Assembly (NCBI GenBank): GCA_033807695.1
Contig: CM066303.1
Span: forward strand, 3,410,001 to 3,474,000
Length of the DNA stretch: 64,000 nt
DNA from: Daedaleopsis sinensis
Lineage: Eukaryota > Basidiomycota > Agaricomycetes > Polyporales > Polyporaceae
Direction of reading: 5' to 3'
In this document: one piece after another, positions 57,914 to 64,000 of the stretch
How positions within the stretch are numbered: position 1 is the stretch's first letter
Layout of the letters: each line of letters starts with the position of its first letter
Notes under the pieces: model-generated
Told to the model about the DNA's origin: nothing
Seen by the model: the letters and a program-made list of their open reading frames with translations, nothing else
Databases searched by the model: none
Made by a program: the position numbers and the translations under genes

Positions 57914-58392
57914 GGGGAGAGGGAGCTCGCGAAGTTGTGTGTGGTCTGTTGTCGTCGTCGATCGTTGCTGTGAGGCTTGGGCAATCCTTGGGTCCGCGGG
58001 CTTCAAATAGCATCGCGACAGATGACGCGTCAGTGAAGGCTGAAGAGCAAAGGAGAGCAAGGTCCTAGGAGATACAAATATCAAGCGGAAAGACCGAAAG
58101 GAAGTAATGATGCGGCAAAGCGCTAGTATTGAAACGGCGGATAGCGCTAGCTATTTTTTACCCCACGTGTCTCCGAAGAGCACTCATATGGCCCGCTGAT
58201 TTCCGGAACTACTTATTTCGCTCCAAAGGACAACAAACGACGACAACTTTAAACCATCACAACGACAACGACAACGACAACGTCGCCGTCCCCAACGAGT
58301 CGTCAATAGCCTCTGCATATGTCTCCCTCTCTACGACTACGCTACACTACCCCATGCGAGTTGATATTCTCCTGGCGTCAGGAGCCTTCCAC
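57914..58392. promoter_or_regulatory. Upstream region of the 318-aa gene, up to KDZ3
   Basis: No other gene. It contains a short CAACGA hexamer run at about 58,260. KDZ3 begins at 58,393, 480 bp upstream of the start codon, so this interval is all that remains of the native upstream region before transposon sequence. Confidence 0.4.
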
Positions 58393-59519
58393 AGCTGTAG
58401 TTTCCACTGTTGTATTACAATGGCCCACCAGCCTGCTAGTAGTGTGTTGCTAGGAGTGGCCAGGGCTGTATTATATAACTTCGTGGCCAGGGTAATACAG
58501 AGAGTGGCTGTCTATACTGGCAGGGTTGTGAAACGCATCCCAGGGGTTGTTGTAATACTCCGGAAGTTGTAGATCTGACCATATACCCTCTGTATATGAG
58601 CGTTGTACAACCTCGAGCTTGTAATATATACCCCTACTTATATTGTAATACCCCGGAAGTTGTAGATCTGACCATATACCCTCTGTATATGAGCGTTGTA
58701 CAACCTCGAGCTTGTAATATATACCCCTGCTTATATTGTAATACCCCGGAAGTTGTAGATCTGACCATATACCCTCTGTATATGAGCGTTGTACAACCTC
58801 GAGCTTGTAATATATACCCCTGCTTATATTGTAATACCCCGGAAGTTGTAGATCTGACCATATACCCTCTGTATATGAGCGTTGTACAACCTCGAGCTTG
58901 TAATATATACCCCTGCTTATATTGTAATACCCCGGAAGTTGTAGATCTGACCATATACCCTCTGTATATGAGCGTTGTACAACCTCGAGCTTGTAATATA
59001 TACCCCTGCTTATATTGTAATACCCCGGAAGTTGTAGATCTGACCATATACCCTCTGTATATGAGCGTTGTACAACCTCGAGCTTGTAATATAGACCCCT
59101 GCTTATATTGTAATACCCCGGAAGTTGTAGATCTGACCATATACCCTCTGTATATGAGCGTTGTACAACCTCGAGCTTGTAAAACATACCCCAGCTTATA
59201 TTGTAATACTCCGGAAGTTGTAGATCTGACCATATACCCTCTGTATATGAGCGTTGTACAACCTCGAGCTTGTAAAACATACCCCAGCTTATATTGTAAT
59301 ACTCCGGAAGTTGTAGATCTGACCATATACCCTCTGTATATGAGCGTTGTACAACCTCGAGCTTGTAAAACATACCCCTGCTTATATTGTAATACTCCGG
59401 AAGTTGTAGATCGGACCATATACACCTTGTATATGAGCATTGTACAAGCTGTAATATCAACCCGGATCGAATTGTATTACTCCAGAAGTTGTAGATTCCA
59501 CCTTCTACAGCTAGAGCCT
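58393..59519 (+). repeat. KDZ3 terminal inverted repeat with 93-bp array
   Basis: Exact mirror of 50,440-51,566, with nine full 93-bp units at about 58,560-59,440. Repetitive frames on both strands arise from the unit length and are not called as genes. Confidence 0.82.
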
Positions 59520-59909
59520 AGTATATGAGTGTTATATAACGTATACCTGATGATATAATCATTGTAGCATTGTACTAGTGCATGACTATCTATTACACTG
59601 GTTCTAGTATGTATAAGAGACTTGCACTGGAGCCTATTGCCAGAGAGAATAGGCTGAAAGTGCTCACATTATACACCGGATGACTCTAGGTACAGTTTTG
59701 CCAGGTTAGAGCGCCCATGATCTGTTGTACTGGACACTTTTTCAGGAAATCGAGTGCTACACAGCCACTGAGCAGGATACCGGACGACGGAATGATAGCC
59801 ACGCAGAGTGAGTCATAAGTTGATACTATCACTAAGTGCCTCATCACCGCCACTAGACGCCGTGGGTAAGACAATGTGGTAATACACAATCATACATGGG
59901 ATCTATCTG

Positions 59910-62900
59910 CTACTCGTACGCACTACTATCTGTATCGGAGCCCGAGTTCGAGGAGATGTCCTCTCCGAAGAGCGCTGTAGATATGGATGTGCCTGCGCGC
60001 GCATCCGCCGGCATGAAACCCACAGATCCAGCCGGTGTCTGTGTGTTCACTGGGATGTTGTAGCGCGAAGCCCATGCTGGCATCTCGTCCGCCCTATCCC
60101 GGTAGTAAGGCGTCCACAAGCGCGCGCATCGCAACGCCAGGCCCTCGAACACCGCGGCCTGATACTCGGCATAAGAAGACAACCCGCGCTGAAGAGCAGG
60201 GTCGGCGCTGTCAGCGCGACGCTGGGCTTGCTGACGCCACCAATGCGCCTTCCACTCGAAGTACTCGAGCACCCGGCGCATCTCTTCTTCGAGGAGCATA
60301 ATCTCCTCGCGCCACCGCTCTGCACGCGCCTCACTACGCGCCCACTCTACCCTAACGTTTGACAGAAACTCGCCCGGGTCGAGGTCAGCTTGGACGCCTT
60401 CAGGAAGCGAGGCACCCGGCCCACGCGCGACGAGCCAGATCCAGGATATCTCATACCGGCCCTCGCTGGAGTGATCGTCCTCGTCGCGTCCAGGTCCGCG
60501 TATATCAGCGTCGTTGAGCTCCCTCAAGCGCCCCGCCCAATCGCCTCCAGGGTCGAGTCGCAGGAGGGCAGACCGCGCCGCCCGATAACGCGCGGCCGAA
60601 CGTTTGACCTTGTCCTGGAACTTGTTGAAAAGAGTGCGGACTTTGCCTGTCGCTCGCTGACCTGTGCCGGAGACGTTGAAGCGTCGGAAATCCGCGATCC
60701 CTGTCAAGATACGACGCAGGCGCCGGATGTCTTCGAGAGCGTCGTCACCTTGAGCTACGTGTAGCCGCCTCTCCTTGTCGACAAGGCCCGGGGACAGCGA
60801 AAGCCGCAGCGACGCCGGAAGAGACGATGGCATCCATAGGGCGATATTCTCCGCCCTCCGGGAGTCTTCGTCCATGGTCGAGGCGGACGTGGAGGTGGAC
60901 GTGGAGGCGGCGGTCGCGGACACTGATGCGGAAGTGGCCGTTGCGGCGTTGGACACGGTCGCGGGCGCGGTAGCTGGGTTGGAGGTGAACGTTGCGGGAG
61001 CGGTCCCACTGGCTGTACCGAGGCGGTCAAGTACAGCGGCGAGAGCGGAAGGATCTCCCGTGTGTCGAAATTGGGCTACAATGGGCATATGGATATCTTG
61101 AAGGCCCTGCCAGGTTTCGATGCGACGTTTCAGCGTGTTACGCTTCTCCTGGATGTCCGCGAGATTCGCGTCGGTCCCCGATACGGTCATGCCCCGCTGT
61201 ACGAGAGAACGTCTGGGGGGAGAATCAGAACAATTGATGAGCAACGGCAGTACAATGTACTCACTGCTGTTCTTCGATCTCCAGGCCGACGTGCAGGAAC
61301 ACGCCAGGAGACACGTCGTGAGGTGGTAGGGAGCCCGCTGCGAGTTCACGAGCCTCTTCGTCTGCGATCTCGAGCCGGGTGGACTTGATAGTAGCACCTG
61401 TAAGGTACCAACAGTCGACACATGGTACGTTATAGTAACGGATATTATCTGACTTACTTGACCGTTTCTCTTCATACGGGTCTTCTGACCCCTGCGGGTC
61501 CTCATGCCACGCGCGAATCTCGGCGGTCCATCGCTCAATGTCTTCGGGCTTGAACGTCGCGGATAGATTGGCGTGTGCGGCGCTCTGCTTCGCGTACATC
61601 TTGTCGGCTTCACGAAGAAGCTTCAGCAGGTAGGAAGCTGATCATAGCAGTTCGTTCAGCGGTCGTCGAATGAGAGAGTGCAGAACACTTACCAAATCCG
61701 GTCATCTTCCCCCAGTTCCAACCCGACCAATGGTCATCCATATGTTCTCGACGCATCCCAGGGGCCATTTCGCGGGCGGCCAGAGCAACGGGGTTCATAT
61801 GCGCCCAATGCGCCTCAATTCCCTCGCCGTAAGTTCGGCCGACGTGGCGGATATAATTGAATGAAAATTGGGAGTGGTTGGCCCCGTGAACACGGATGTG
61901 TTTCTTGGGGATTGCGTAACGGAAGTTGCGGGAGGAGATGTCGGTCGCGATGTGGGAGGGGAGGCCGAGCAGCGCGCGGGAAGCGAGTTTTTTGTGCCAT
62001 TGGCACGCAATGTCGTATGAGATAAGCAGAAGGAGAGTGATGCCAAGGATAGTCGAAAATAGTAGATAGTCCATGATGGAGAATCTATTTCGGGCGTAAG
62101 CACGGTTCGGCATCGATCAACGAGACGAATTGACCCACTTTTCGCCATTGGGGAAGTCACCAACCGCGTTCTTGCGGACCATCGCATGGCGTGCGCAGAG
62201 AACAGCACCCACTCCAGATGCAATGTATCCCTGGCGGCGTAAATTCGCGTTCTGTATGGCTCGGTGCTCGGCCGAACAGCCGTTCTTCTGCACGGCGCCA
62301 AGAGCAAGGATCAGCGGGAGGTTTGATGTACAATTGTAAAACGGATACTTAGTCACTTACGTCGGACTGTGTGCCTATTGAGGCAACGTGTGTCTTGAAC
62401 TTGCTGTTTTCCACATAGTACGACCATCCTGCGCCAAGCTCTATGTCCTTCAAGCCTCGGTCCTTCAGTTTAGCACGGAAGTTGGCGTCGAGCATGACAA
62501 ACAAGGTATAGATCCACCTGTTCATAGCCCGACTCGGAGTGAGCTCACAGCCTCTAACATAGCGAACGATTCGGCGTCACCTTATCTCCGGTGGAGCGGA
62601 CTCCCAGTCGTCCGGAAGGTTTTTCCCCGGCTGCGGGCACGCGGGACACTCCAGCGCCAGATCGCCTTCTTGGGTTCCTGCGGCTCCAGCCGGATCGTGG
62701 CAGCGTCCACCGCGTTTGAGAGATGTTAGGTGTCTCCACAGTCGGACGACATGGGTCACCTGCTTGTAGCGGTTCTGCAAATCCACGTAATGTGGTTAAC
62801 AGATGTAAATTTACCCGGATGCTCGCAGTCGAATCCACTCACCAGGGGCGGCCCTGTGCCTGTGTTGTCCGTGATGCGCTGTAACGACTGCCAGTAGTCG

Positions 62901-64000
62901 TAGAGATTGGTTTTGCTCTGCAAGTTGAGTTCTTGAAAAGCGCTCAACATGCGAAATGTGAAGGCGGTCGCCGGGCGGTTTGTCGTCGCAGGAAACCAGC
63001 CGAGGCGGAGCAATTGCACCCACTCGTACGTGAATGTCTCCTCCTCGGTCAAGCATTCACAGAACGAGACCTGGACTTCATGGATGCCTGTGACGTCGCC
63101 GATGACGATTCTGCGTGAGTGAGGAGCAGGGTGCGTGCAAACCCCGCCGTCGTGTCCGAGCTGAATGACAAGGCCAAGGTCGCGCAGTGTCTGCTTGATC
63201 CACATGTGACCGTTCCACTCCTGTGGTTCGATGCGAGTCAGTAGCAAGAACAAATCAGTAGATGAGGGCGCCGACTTACCTCCACACGGTGAAGAGGTAG
63301 TTGAGCGTGCTTCGCCACCATACACGACTGGCAGTGGACGCTACGCGCCACACAGGCGCCGCCACAACGGTACACGGTCTTGCCTTGCGCGCCACAGGTT
63401 GCGCACCGCGTATCGTCGCCGTTCAATGTGTACTCGCCGCCGTAGTACCGCAGCAGTTCATCAAGAAACTGCTCCCTCAGAGGGAGCCACTCGACGATCT
63501 TAGACTGTGTGGTGTGTCAGTGTGATCACGAGACGGCGTACGAGCAGGTACGGATAGTACGCACTGCAGCTTGTAGCTCCGGGCGAGCTCGCTTCTTCGC
63601 CGGTTTCGGTATCTGGATACCATCGTCGACTGGTGGTGGTGCGTCGTCGAGAGGGTATTCTCCGAGAATAGAATTGATGTCGGGGCCCCAGGATTGGTCA
63701 GGGCCTGCATCAGGTTCGCTATTCGACGTCGGCCGCATAGACTCCGGAAGGTTGATCGTGCTATTACCGTGCCGTACGCCCAGTCGACCATCAGCCAAGT
63801 CGTACACTTGGAGGTGGGTGGCCTCAACCGTGATGGGAGCTGTAGACTGAGCTGCTGGTGGTATTCCTGATCCCGATGCGGCGGCGGGCCCGGACATTGC
63901 ACTGGGGGTAGGGCCCGCCGGGAGGTTGAAAGGTACTTCGCGCATCTTGAACTTCGAGGCGCGTCTCTTCTTGCTGCTTCTGCCATCAGGACCTGCAGAA
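59910..64000 (-). CDS. KDZ-family transposase (KDZ3), 5' end outside window
   Basis: This is the mirror copy of the gene at 45942-50049. Exons are 64000(+)-63565, 63504-63280, 63220-62843, 62774-62581, 62517-62361, 62287-62139, 62084-61693, 61637-61458, 61397-61265 and 61212-59910. Only the first 17 nt of the coding sequence fall beyond the window. The only difference seen from the KDZ2 gene is a silent Leu codon. All family motifs are therefore intact, and both copies should encode the same protein. Confidence 0.9.

Larger units (their letters stand above)
58393..64000. mobile_element. KDZ3: second copy of KDZ2, inverted, cut by window end
   Basis: It mirrors 45,959-51,566 (positions sum to 109,959). 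I found one base difference: T at 47,241 against the equivalent C (G on the plus strand at 62,718), silent in a Leu codon. The inner end, AGCTGTAGTTTCCACTG, matches the KDZ2 end; the adjoining host octamer is CCTTCCAC (58,385-58,392). The element should extend to about position 69,914, outside this window. Confidence 0.88.

Noticed and set aside
45959..64000. Interpretation as a single large palindrome produced by one inverted duplication
   Set aside because: The mirrored blocks end exactly at transposon ends, and the flanking octamers differ, which fits two transposition events better.

Overview
The window looks like a transposon-dense accessory region of a basidiomycete genome, most likely an agaricomycete mushroom or polypore. 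The evidence is spliceosomal introns of about 45-75 nt in nearly every gene, DUF6535 membrane-protein genes, KDZ (Kyakuja-Dileera-Zisupton) transposases with their CxC2 cysteine cluster, and a TET/JBP-type dioxygenase linked to one of them. No prokaryotic gene organisation is present. All exon models were built by eye from donor/acceptor sites and phase; reading frame is continuous across every junction of the gene models given.

Region 1 (about 215-22,838) is an old, diverged tandem duplication. Unit A (about 215-10,060) and unit B (from about 10,370) each start with a DUF6535 gene (467-2980 and 12005-14500), followed by several kilobases of GC-rich, mostly decayed sequence. Unit A ends in fragments of an MFS sugar transporter; unit B has a broken small secreted-protein gene at the corresponding end. 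Later insertions separate the units: a 1.4-kb gag-only Copia-like LTR retrotransposon (10,554-11,963, TSD CCCCG) just upstream of the second DUF6535 gene, and a 1.4-kb terminal-inverted-repeat element (16,768-18,179).

Region 2 (22,839-38,202) is KDZ1, an apparently complete 15.4-kb KDZ transposon inserted in unit B (imperfect 8-bp TSD around TGTCGCG). It carries, in order, a 223-aa protein (-), an intact 1127-aa transposase (-), a TET/JBP 2-oxoglutarate dioxygenase with its catalytic residues (-), a 920-aa protein with a divergent HMG-like segment (+), a 991-aa protein with a Gal4-type Zn2Cys6 cluster and coiled-coil tail (-), and a 366-aa Ser/Pro-rich repeat protein (+).

Region 3 (40,045-51,566) is KDZ2, an 11.5-kb element of a second KDZ type, inserted in a GC-rich satellite (perfect 8-bp TSD GACAGTAC). 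Its roughly 1-kb terminal inverted repeats are largely 93-bp minisatellite arrays. It carries a 723-aa protein (-), a divergently transcribed RNase H1 N-terminal-domain protein (+) and an intact 1187-aa transposase (+). KDZ3 (58,393 to beyond the window end) is a nearly identical copy in inverted orientation; I found one base difference in 5.6 kb.

Region 4 (51,575-58,392), between KDZ2 and KDZ3, holds remaining satellite, a 332-aa helical protein gene, an inverted second copy of the TIR element, a SUN-domain inner nuclear membrane protein gene and one uncharacterised gene. These look like ordinary host genes. No tRNA, rRNA or CRISPR was found.
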